Source of the DNA: Gymnothorax reevesii
Taxonomy: Eukaryota; Chordata; Actinopteri; Anguilliformes; Muraenidae
Length of the DNA: 64,000 bases
Direction: 5' to 3'
NCBI GenBank assembly: GCA_029721435.1
Contig: CM056587.1
Location: 16,030,667 to 16,094,666, forward strand
The notes under the pieces are model-generated. The model made no database searches. It was not told the DNA's origin and saw nothing but the letters and a program-made list of their open reading frames with translations. Below, in pieces: positions 1 through 12,000 of the stretch (positions within the stretch are counted from its first letter, which is position 1; each line of letters starts with the position of its first letter). A program made the translations under genes and the position numbers.

Positions 1-21
1 TTCATGGACAGAGTTAAGCAG
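1..21 (+). CDS. impg2: IMPG2 exon, 3' end only (uncertain)
   Basis: The window opens with a reading stretch FMDRVKQ followed by a strong donor (CAG|GTAAGA, GT at 22-23). An FxDR motif occurs in the conserved N-terminal part of IMPG proteins, which favours this frame (phase 0). However, the next candidate exon at 464 needs a phase-2 donor. Either the other frame (ending SWTELS) is used, or an exon is missing between them, or one call is wrong. Only 21 bases are visible. Confidence 0.35.
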
Positions 22-3000
22 GTAAGATCCTTTGAAAGTTTACCATGAATCACTTCCTGTTTGCAGCCATAGAAACAGGATCATGAGAGATTTTTTTTTT
101 CCTGTCATTTCTCAAAAATATACTCTGGAAGAGTATTCATGTCTTTCTGTGGCATGCAGTATAACTGAAGAGACAATGTAAAATCATTAACTGATACACA
201 CCTGTGGTGTGGGGACATCATTAGGTTCCCTGAAAGAGTGTAAAAGTTGATGATTCACCAGGAGAATGGAAGTGGTAGTGAAAATATGGGCCTGTGCAAG
301 CAAGTTGCCTATGTGCATTCACAGTGGCACACTCTGAATGCTATTCCTGTGTCGGAATAAGCACTCACATTGCTCATTTACGCCCACGCAAACACTGTCT
401 CTCCCCTCTGTATATTTATAAATTGCTTCCTGTTTCTACCTCCCTGAACCCTGACCTCCCCAGTGAGCCAATCAACTCATGGCTACACGAGTGCAGGTAG
501 GCCTGTTCGCTCCAATCAAGAGCCAACCTGCAGTCCACAGTTCCCCACTCACCCAAATGCTTACTCTGCTTACTAGAAATGAAGTGGGCTACATCTCTGG
601 CTATTACTACTATTAACAGCCAATAGCAAGCATACGATTCTCAAATACTAATTCAGCTCCTGTGCCCCTCTCTGCAATAGATGGTAGGTCACCTCAGACG
701 TAGTTATTAATAGTTTTTACAATACTATACTCATACAGAACAACACTTCAGTGTGTCGCGGTTCCCGAGCAGAAAACAGATTAGTCACTCAGTGTCTTGG
801 AAGTTTGTCAAACTGGACACGTATGAACAACAAGATGGATGAATTATGCTCTGACACTGTACTCTGGTTGTGAAATCAGACCAAAACTTTTATAGTCTCA
901 ATTTTGTTCTTCCCAATATGCCTTAAAATCTGCCCATTACCTTGTTTTTTCCCCTTTTTCAGTGAGCAGATTGTAACACCCACTCCGAGTCAAGACACTG
1001 TCACTGCCCTACAAGGTCTGGTCCAGCTTCGTACCCACCTGGTGTTTAGCGCTCTGATGGCTTTTTTGTGGAGCCACTTACCTGTGTTACTGCCCATTTG
1101 TGAAACTGTATTAACCCTGGAGAACCCAAGACATCTTTTTTCCTCAAGAAAAAATATTAACTTAGCATAAAAATTGACATCTGCTAATGTATTTGTAGGG
1201 TAGGGGCTAATTAGGTGAGGACAAAATTGACCCCGTGGGTTCTCCAGGGTTAAGCTCCTGTGTCAGCTGGTATATGACTTTGTAAACTTTATTTATTCAA
1301 ATAGAATTTAGTTTGTGGAAAGTGTATATCAGTGTGTATACATCCAGAATCTGCCTGTAAATTGTATGCTTACATGTATCTACCATCTTCTGTTTGAACT
1401 GTCTGCTGTAAATGTAGAATTATGTCATATATCATTAGCATGCTTCTGACACATGACCCTCTTAGAATTGACCTTATTTCTTCAACCCATGTTATGGTGC
1501 TTTGTTTTAATGGTATGATTATTGATTATGTGAGGCAGCAAGATTTGCAGTGACTGTGAAATGTGAGCCGGTGTAGTGTAGTGTATTTCTTATAATGGTT
1601 GCAGGACTGCATTAGGCTGTACCAATGTGGGTATTTGATGGGTCATGGAGAAAAAATAACTCCTGATATTGAAGTGCATTTCTGAGACACAGTGTGCAGT
1701 TTTTCAGTTAACAGACTATGTTCTTACAGGTGGGGATACAGCTGTCCTTGGGCAAGACACAGAGACCACGACTGCCATGGCAGATTTTACACAAGATCTG
1801 ACAGTGACAGTGATCCAACATGACGTTACTTCTGCGGTTGCTTTGGAGGTCATTTCAGAGGTTACGACCGGAATCACCCCAGAGGTCATTGTGGAGGTCA
1901 TTCCCGAGGTTACAATGGCACCAACTCCCGAGTTCACTACTGAGGGCATTCCAGAAGTTACAGTGGCAAACACTCTAGAAGTCACACAACCGGTTGCTCC
2001 AGAGATTACTGTGAAGTTTGCTTCAGCAGATACTGTGTTCACCACAACAGAGGCGACAATTGATTTGATTCCCGAAGTTACTAGGGCACCCACTCCTGTG
2101 ATCACTGTAGAGGTCATTACAGATGTTACCACAGCAACCACTCCGGAGGTGACTGTAAAGGTCATTCCAACAGCCACGCAAGAGGTTGTACCTGAGGTTT
2201 CTATGGAGGTCGGCTCTGAAGTTACTGTGTCAACCACTCCAGAATTCAAACCAGAATTCACACAAGAGGTTACCTCAGAGTTTTTCATGGCTACCACTCC
2301 AGAAGTGAGTTTAGACCTCACTCCAGAAGTTAACACAGCTGCAAAGACAGGGTTCACTGTTGAAGTTATTCCTAAGGTTACCATGGCAACCACTCCAGAG
2401 GTTACCCCACAGTTTGTGCCAGAGGTTGCTCCATTTCCAGCAGTTGCTGTGACAGTGACTCCAGAGTTTGTGAAAGAGGTCACTCCTGAGGTTACTATGG
2501 CAGCTACTTCAAAGGTTAATCAAGCGGTAATTTCCGAAGCTACCGTGGAAGTTGCAGTGGAAGTTTTATCAGAGGAAAGCCCAGAATTTGTTTCAGAGGT
2601 CCCTGCTGAATTCAGTCGAGATGTGACTACTGAGGCCTCAGCTGCCAGTGTGGATTTTCAGGAGGATTTGGTGAGTAGGGATGTATTTTGCACTGCTCTG
2701 CACGTCAGATACATATCATTGTAATACCTGTGGCCACCTCCTTCGTTTTTCAGAAATGATATCCACGCATTTATAGAGAGAAAACTAATTACGCATAAGA
2801 CCTGGTCAAGGTGTCTTTGTTTTAAGGTATTTCAGAGTCCGTAGCAATTTTCATAATCATACTCTGCTGTTGTTCTTTGGATGCATGGGGCCTTGTTTAT
2901 TAGTAGAGCTGTTCAGGTTTAGTAAGGTTTCTTTTCTGATTCTGATAACTCATCAGGGTTGAAATAATTGTCATGATGCAAGAAGACTGATAGGTGGCTT

Positions 3001-6000
3001 GGAGGAGGGAAAAATACAAGCAGAGGATTATCAACAGCATGGTGTTAATAGCTAAAGTTACAGAAATAAGTGTAATGGGAATTACAACAAAGGTAGTTCC
3101 TGAGATGATTGCAGTTCTGACATGGGTTACTGTTAATCAGCTGCCTGCGGTGGGTAGTTCAAGGTGATTAAGATGGATGAAGATCAGGTATGGATTTGTT
3201 GAGTACATTTTTTGCAAGTTCAGCTCAAGGCTTTCTCCTTCACCCTATTTTCATGGAGTTTCATACTTGACCATGGGGCAAGACATGGAACTCATTGAAG
3301 AAGCAAAACAAAACAAGGTGTTCTTTTTGTTGATTCCGTTGAATTATTGTCAAAGTTGATTTTACATGCATGGAAATTGAAAAGAGGCTCAACATGTGTG
3401 TTTACTTTTTCAACATTTTGCCTTGATCTTTACCAAGTGCGCAAATGTTTTTGGGTAGAGTTTTTGAAGGGTTTTTTTAATTTAATTTTATTTTAATACT
3501 CTTGGAAAACATTTTAGTTTCTGAGTCATCATGTTCCAAACCAGACTTGTAAATGTTGACATTTTGCCGCTGTAATTGCTGCACAGTTGCATAATTTCTC
3601 TCAATGTGCCGCTTGAACCCGGATAAGAGAATTTGGTAACACTTTGCGACAGAAGAGAAGAATATTCTAGAACATGTTTCTCAAGTGTGGTCTGCTTTCT
3701 GTGAAGACATAAAAAAAAAAAAAGTCATATTTTGAAATAACAGTTGGATTGTCTTGATCGTATTACTTCATGGAAAACTAGGAGTTTTTTTAATTATATT
3801 TTCAAGATCAGCATTTCAAAAAAAGAGAAAAAAATAGTGTTTTGGGTATTGCTAAATTTATTCAAAATTCTGCATATACTTATATATACCAGAACCTAGT
3901 TTACAGTATACAGTATATTCATTTTTCTGCTTATCTACAGTGTAGTTTTTGTATATTTAGATGCTGACATTCTAAAATCCTACAATATGCTTCACATGTG
4001 GTGGGTGATTTAGAGCTAAAAATGACTAGATTAACCTCATAATATTTTTTTTTCAAATCAAATATGCACGAATACTGATCCAAATAGAAAAAATGGTAAA
4101 AATTGTATCACTATCCAAAAACTGTCCCAAAACTTATGTAGTCCATACATGTTTCAGCTGGTTGGGTCAAAGTATGAGTTCAACTGTATTTTCTTTGAGT
4201 TCAATTGTGGTTTCTCTGTGCTGTACTCAGGCCAATAATGAGATTGAAATAGATATGGACTTGGTGCCCAGGCCAGCCCTGCCTATAACGGGAGAGCAGG
4301 TGGCGGAACTGAGCATCCATCTAAAGGGGGAGCATTACAGTGAAGACCTGAGGGACCCTTCCAGCCCTCATTACCAGCGTCTAGCCCGGCAGTTTACAGA
4401 GAAGGTGGGGATATTACTGCCATCACCTCAGCCATCATTCGGCACAGCAAAACGATTTGTCTAGTCAAGTTGTTTTGTCTTGTGGAAAAACTTTGGACCT
4501 TAATTTTTTCTCTTGTGTGAGAATCCTTGGTGCTTTTGAGTTACTTTTGAGTTGAGTTTTAGGTTGAATATTATTACCTTTTTGGAAAAATGATTCAAAA
4601 TAAAGTATTTTGTAGCATTTGGAATACTTTTGGCTTATTTAGATTCAAGTCCTAAAAATATGTTTAAAAGCATACTGAGCATGATCTGTCAGTTCCATGT
4701 TGTAAACAACATTCAGAGTTGGCCTCTCCTCCCCAGCTCAATGACCCTAGAAGCGCAACACTCCAGTGCAGCGTTATTTCCTGCCCTCACACCCTTTCCA
4801 CTGTCACTGGCTGGGGGCTACACACAATCTTCCCAAAAGTTGACACTCAGAAGTATCCTGTACAAACAAGGAATATGAAAATAAGGGCAAGCGGCTGGGT
4901 CCGTGTAGATTCAAACACCGCCACACACTTTTAGTGGGTCATAAATGATGATGGAGGAGGATTATTTTCATGAGTCTTGAAATTATTTTTTAGGAAAATC
5001 CTACTCAGTATACCTTTAAATTGGACACTAAGATACTGGTTAAAATGGTCTTTTTGGTTATTAACACGTTCTGCTTTACAGTTAAGCTTTTGTGATTATT
5101 TTGAAGTAAGTTAGTGAGATATTCTGTCCATGAGGACTGAAAGGCCAGAGCTATGGCAAAGGCACATCCCTGTTAAACTTAAGTTTCAACCAAACTTTTG
5201 AAGATTGAGGTTAGCTCTGTTGACCTGTTGTTTTTCTCCAGAGAAAGTCAACTGACTGAGAAACTGACAGTTTTCGTTAATCTGAACAAAGCTATGGTTG
5301 CAAGACCAATGAATACCAGTGTTAGTGGGACACTATTCTGCCAAAGAGGTTTTGCACTGTTTTACAATGGAATAAAATTAGTTGCTAGTCCTGTAATTCC
5401 ACTGCTGCATGACAATTCTACTTTATTGCATTTTTTTTTTATTTTAGATCGAAGATGTTTTTGAACAGCTGCCAGGTTTTAAAAGTGTACTTGTGCTGGA
5501 ATTCAGGTGGGTTTCAACACACTCCTTGTTGATGTTAACAATATTTATTGCAATTTTGAAAATCAATTGTGACCACATCATTACTGCATGTTATTTACAT
5601 AAATTTTCATTTTCTTTCAGGGAGCATAGAAATGCCAAAGGGTGAGTGACTGTACGCAACGAGACGCAAAGCTTGTAATAGTATTGGGGGCACTTAGACA
5701 ATATATATTGAGCTCCATAATTAATTGGATACTAACACCTTTTTATTTTGGTTTTTTGATAGCTGTTGGACTTTGAGTTTGAGAGGATAAAATCAAGTGG
5801 AAGTACAGACTATCAACTTTAGTTTGAGGACATTTTCATATTGATATTTAATATTCCATATTGGACAGATAATCTATAAATGCAGGGTTTCCCGCAGAGA
5901 ATTGGTTAGTCAAGGTGGTGACCGGGCGGGTGGGATGGTGACCGGGGGGGGCTGGTAGGCGGGACGGTGACCGGGGAGGGCGGGAAACAGTCAGCGTTTA

Positions 6001-9000
6001 TTTACTCTTCATAAATAAACAAAGCAGTTGAAGTGCAATAACAAAGTGAAAAAGTCAACAGTCTAGTAACTTTATTGATTGACACTCAGATATAATAAAA
6101 TGCATGTATTTTGCTTTCATGGAAGTGAGATCAAAAATTTCAGTTTGAATGGGTTTCTGGATTTCAGTGGCGCATTTTTTGCGCTTAACAGTCTGAGAGT
6201 AACACTTGCTTGTTCACAGTGTATTTTAGCCTTACTGTAAGAGCTGAGCTGGAAATTACTAGATCAAATAAAAACACACAATCTTACCCAAATTCATGCT
6301 ACATGAATTAACACAGCCAATATTATCAAAAAAAAAAGAAGAATGAAAATCACGTAAAATGCGCAAAACCGTCCGTAAGGGTTACACGAAAATTGATGTA
6401 AGAACGAAAAATGTATTTATTAGTTTCTGACTTCAATTCCCCAAATGCTTTGCAGTTATGGTTATGTTTGTGGAGAGGAGAACCGTATTATTGTACAGAA
6501 GCGCATCACATTCGCAGGATGAAAAAAAGGTCACCTTATCTCGTAATTACGAGATCTAATTACACGCCGATGATGAAGTAGGCCGGCTTCTTAGAATAAA
6601 GTATCCTGACATTTTTGACTGCATTTTCCCATCCATTACTGTACACTAGAGAAAACCAAGAGCAAGTGTCAAACATAGCAGAAAGCCTCGCGCAAACACA
6701 GCGGTAGCCTTGATAAGAAACTAAACGAATTGCATATTGCCTATATTAATGAAACATAATATGTGGGTTGATAGAGTTGATAGAAGACACTATTCCAGTG
6801 TTTAGTTTAGATGAATAATTATCTTACCTCCACATGTCCTTCCCACAACGACGACAGGTTATTGTATATCCGGATAAATGGGTGGTGGTGGTTGCGAACG
6901 CCACTATTTCTATACAAGTGCTGTCCAAATTAATTCTCCACAATCTCCCCTACCCCTATACCCCCCATGCCCTACAAATGACAGGGGCAGCGCTGTGGTC
7001 GTACGCTATGCAGTAAGTCTTGAGGTCGACGGAGAGGGCATCAGCAACGAGACCATGGACTACATCAACCTGCAGTCCAACATGGTGGAAAAATCTTTCC
7101 TGGAGCTGGAGGAGAGGCCCACTGTGGTCTACACCATCACAGACTTTCGCAACTACATCACTGAAGCCCTCCATAAGGAGAGCATCCTGGGCGATACCAC
7201 GCTAGCAGTCGACCCAGACTCTCTACAGCTGGAGAGTGGTAAGAAGTGGTCTAGCCTGCTCCTCGAAGTACAATATGATTGTATAAAGTCCTCTACTTCA
7301 AACACAAAAATGATAAGAAACTTGTCTCAGAAAGCATTTTATTTTTGTATTTTGACAAAGTTCATGATTGTTTACTTCTTAAGACTAAATTTTTTAAAAA
7401 TTTCCAGGAAGGCTTGGCAGTTTGACTCTTTTCAAAACCAACAGTAAAACAAGCTCATATTTTCCACTTCAGTGATATATATGATGTTTAGGGTCAGTGA
7501 AACCCAAGTGCTGGCTCTGGTAGAGTTGGTCACTGAAGGAGTGTGGAGTAGTTTTGGTATATGCACCTGTCAGCTTAAGGACAGTTATAGGCAAGGGTCA
7601 TGCCTACCAACAATTGAACAAACATTTGTATTTGCTTGATGCATTTCTATCTGACTTTGACCCCTTTCTTGTGCTCTGCAGTGGAAACTCTCACTCCATT
7701 CTTGAAACCAACTATGGGACCTTCTGGCACAAATGAATACATGGTCAGTGAGTGACATACGTTTTTATTTATGTGCAGGGAGCATGTATTACTCACCAGA
7801 CTTTGAGGAGTAGTTATTTTCTATGCTAGCCCACATATGGCATTCCATGTGTTTCTGCAAATTCTTATTCACTGTGGGATGTGTGGTAGGCTAGACTATG
7901 TTTTTTCTTCCTATTTATGTCATTATTATGTACTTATGTCATTATGTTCCAGTCACTGCTGATATGGTGTTTTTTTTTTGTACAGGCCATTGCACACATG
8001 TCCAGTCTGGTGAAAAATGTGATATTTTGGCGGTGGCGCATGTAAGAGGGGCCAAATGGCGAAATGGCGCCCCCCAAACATGTTTCAAAATTCCCACAGG
8101 GAAATTCAGGTTACTTTGTCGTAGGCAGACAAAATTTGGTACACATATTTATCAAACCCAGTTATACAAAAAATGAATTAAAGCCATACCTTTAACTCAA
8201 CATGAAGTCGGCCATTTTAATTTGAATTTTTGAATTTTAAAAATAACTCTTACTAGGTATTTCACCTGATCGATTTCAAATTTGGTACAGATTATCTAGA
8301 GACCAAGCTGATAAAAAGTTGTGCTCTGCATGTCTGTAGGTCAAAGGGTGTAGCTGCTAGGGCGTGACAAAGTTTCAAAATGCTCTCACGCCCACATACT
8401 TGATTATAGCAGCTTTAGTCTTGCTGGACATGATGATGGCTTCGCCCTGAATGACGTGATTTACAAACTTCCCACCTTACTAATAGCACCCCCGGTGGTA
8501 ACAGGAAGTGACTAGTGACCACTCTAACATGTATTAGTCTTACATAGTTGACCCCATCAACATCATTCCACTTCTAATACCTGCAGAACAAGAAGCAATA
8601 TTAGTGACACCATGAAGCTACGACAAATGGCGTCCGTGTGACGATCGATCCCTTGCCACCAATTACGTTTGGCTTTTTCATGGCTTTAACGACCTCATAT
8701 CCTCATGAAAATTGATATACAGGTCAAGAATGGCAACCTCGTGCATTTGATTGGGCTTCGCCCATTGGGGGTGGGGGGCAATTTCTCTCCAGCTCCCTCT
8801 TGAAGTGTTCAAAAACCCCTCTCCATAGGGGTTTTTTGGAGTAGGAAGATGAAAATTGGTACACGTGTAAGTTGCAAAGATGAAGAAAAAAGTTTCTGGC
8901 ATCATTCCTCTACTCCAAACAGGAAGTCAGTCATTTTGATTTTAACGTGTCATATTGGCCTGATTTCCACACGTTCTATTTTAACGAACTCCTAGAGATT

Positions 9001-12000
9001 TCGCCCAATCAACCTCAGACTTACTACAGATCATCAAGAGACCATGCTGATCAAAAGTTGTGCTCCGCATCGCGGCCGCTATGGCGTCCCCATTTTTGAT
9101 GCCTCGCCATGCATATTTGAGCAGCTCTCTCTCCCTTATACTTCATGCAGAAGTCTTCAAAATTTCTTTGAATGATACGAGCCCCGCACAGAACTCATCC
9201 ATATGCTTGTAGGCAATCTCGCTCATGGCGCCCCCTTGTTATTATTATTCTTGTTCTCACATTTCAACGGCCCTTTCGACTCCCTAAATGGGCCCAAAAA
9301 GTCACCAAATTTTGCACGCAAGCCAGGCCTGGAAAAAAAAGTTATATTTTTTGGTGTTCATCAAAAGGCAGGGCAAAATGGGAAAAAAGCGCTCCCTACT
9401 AATTTTCAAAAAGCCCTCCTGATTGGGTTTAATTTCTCGTCGGCTAACGAAATTTGATACTCACATGTAACATATCAAAACGCACAAAAGTCTCCTGTGT
9501 CCATAGTCCAACCCAACAGGAAGTCGGCCATTTTGATTTGAATTTTTGATTTCCAACGATTTCCTCACCTTGTGTTTTAACAAACTCCTTCTACAGGATT
9601 TATCAGATCAACTTCAAAATCGATGTGTGTCATCTAGACTAGTTTCTGACCAAAAGTTATCAAAAGATCCACTCATTGTTCAATGGCGTGGCAGTGGCGT
9701 GGTGTTGAATTTCCAGTATATGCCATGAAACATTATGTTGCTGTAACTTCAATGTATATTGTCCAATCTGTCCTAAACTTCACAAGTTTAATAAGAGTCC
9801 CGCCCTGAACACGTCTACGGGACAATATAGTGCCCCCCAGTGGTAACAGGAAGTGACCTTTTTTTACTCTACCATGTACTGATCGAACATAGTTGACCCC
9901 ACCAACTTTATTCCACTTCTAAGACATGCAAAATAACTTCATGAAGCTAGATTATGAATACTGGGAGGCTATGTGCAATGGCATCCGTCTGCCAGCTATT
10001 GATCCCTTGCCATCAAATTATGTTTGGCTTTTTCATGGATTTAAGAAAGTCATAACCTCATGAGAACTGATGCACACGTCAAGAATGGTGAGCTCTTACA
10101 TATGATAGGGGATTTTCCCATGGGGGGGGGGGGGGGGGGCAAAATGGCTCCATAGTGCCCCTTTGAAAATTTCAACTAAGCAGCCCTGGTCGCTTCTTTG
10201 ACCGGATTGCCACTATCCAATTGTTTTGAATGCACAGCTGCACCCGTCAGGATCTCGCCACCACCCCCAACGTGCACGATTCATTGCTGCTTGCTGCTTT
10301 AATTTCTTATGTTCTTCTTCTATTGTATTTTTACTATGTTATGTAATTATTTCTCTTTAGTTTTGTATGTTTTTATGTGGCATTTCATTATGAAATAAAT
10401 CAAATCAAATCAAATATTTACTGAAGTAATTCAGGTTATGAATTTGGTAATGGGATCAGATATGATAACACTTGGAATTTGAACAAAGAGCCAACGAGTT
10501 AGCAGCCCACTTCCCTAACTGTTAAATTACCCCTCTGCCCCCGACTCTGGTGAACAGTCTACACAAAAATGTGAAAAATAATGATCCAAAATTTGTGTCC
10601 TTGCCATTATGCTGCATAATACATATTGCTGATTAATTTAAAGAACAAGTAATAAATATAGAAAGTTCTTGATAGCCTTTTTTTGTTTCATTCATTTAAA
10701 GCAGTGGCTGTACATTCAAGTTTTTTGCTCTGTTTTTCAGGACAATGTTCTTGCAGCAGAGAAACCACCAGATATGACCATTGGTGGGCTGAGCAGCAAT
10801 GATGTCTTTGCTGGCCTCAGCAAAGAAGACTTCTTGTTTGACCTTAACCATCTGCCTGGCTTGCGGGAGCAGCCCCTAAGCCTGGACCCTGGAGCGAATG
10901 ATGTCCTTATCCTGGATGAGAGCCCCACTTTACCTCCCCCCGAGTTCACAGACAAGACCCTTGAGATTAACTTTGAGTCCGCCTCCCAATCTGGCACCTC
11001 AAGAACAACACTTTCGCCTATTGACCAGTGTGCGTGTTTCCATAGCTTTTCATTCAAAACCCTTATATTTAATCATCGTAAAAAATTAAAAACAGCTTGT
11101 CCTATTAACATTAATTTTAATGTTTTTCTGGCAATCAGAGATTTTTTATAGTATTTTTAGTACTTATTAATACTGTGAGCGTGTTATGACCAAACTATGG
11201 TTTTAGACTAGCGTATCACAATGTTATTACATATTGTTTCAGACAATGGAAATATTGAAGAAGAGGGGTTCCTATTCAGCACCTCTGAGCCCCCAAAAAG
11301 AGACCAGACAGTTGAGAAAATGGTTGCTGACGTGTCAAACCAGGGTACAGTGGCTCCTGGTGGATTTCAGGTCACGGAGAGCAGTTTGACTGCAGAGGTC
11401 ATAAACACCAGTCCCTACTTTATACCCACAATTCCCACTGAGTCCGTGCATTCCCTACGGGCTCATGAAAGCCTCAATGACATGTTTGATGTAGGTTCAG
11501 GCTCAGGTTTCCCTGGAGGAGACAGGGAATTGGAGGTCTGGCCATGGTTTATTCAGACAACAGAGAAGCCTGTAGGAATGGACCTGCAGCCTTCCCTGGA
11601 GGGAGTATCTTCAGCAGAGACCAATGGACTGGTAAGGGAAGGTCCCACATCAGAGACTGATGGGCTGCTTAGTGGTGGATTTACATCAGAGCCTGATGCT
11701 GTGATCATCGAAGAAACTACATCAGTGCCTGATCTGGTATTTGCGGAAGAGCCAGAGGAAGTGGATAGTCATGAAGCCAATACCAAGCCTCCAGAAGACC
11801 TTGATCTGGAACTTTTACTATCAAAGGAGGAGTATTACGATTCCACCATGAGAACTGAAGTCATCATTGAGGAAGAGGAACCTGAGCTCAATCTAGACCC
11901 AAGTGTGGGGGAGCCATTTTTGGCTGGGGTCCTGGTGACACAGGATGCCCATGCTCACCTCCGCCACACCACCACTGATCAGCCCCCAGTATTTGGGACA

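Noticed and set aside
1716..2483. A 255-codon open frame on the minus strand, Thr/Val/Ser-rich
   Set aside because: It is the exact antisense of the IMPG2 mucin-like exon. The 48-nt repeat with few stop-forming words keeps it open, and it has no separate start context or known domain.
3177..3359. A possible extra IMPG2 exon (…[14 protein letters not shown], before GTGTTC)
   Set aside because: No good acceptor in the right phase. The flanking exons at 1730-2670 and 4231 already join in phase 0, and the donor is weak.
7748..7749. Stronger-looking donor A|GTGAGT for the exon at 7682
   Set aside because: It would leave phase 1, but the next exon at 10741 needs phase 0. The donor GTCAGT at 7744 fits.
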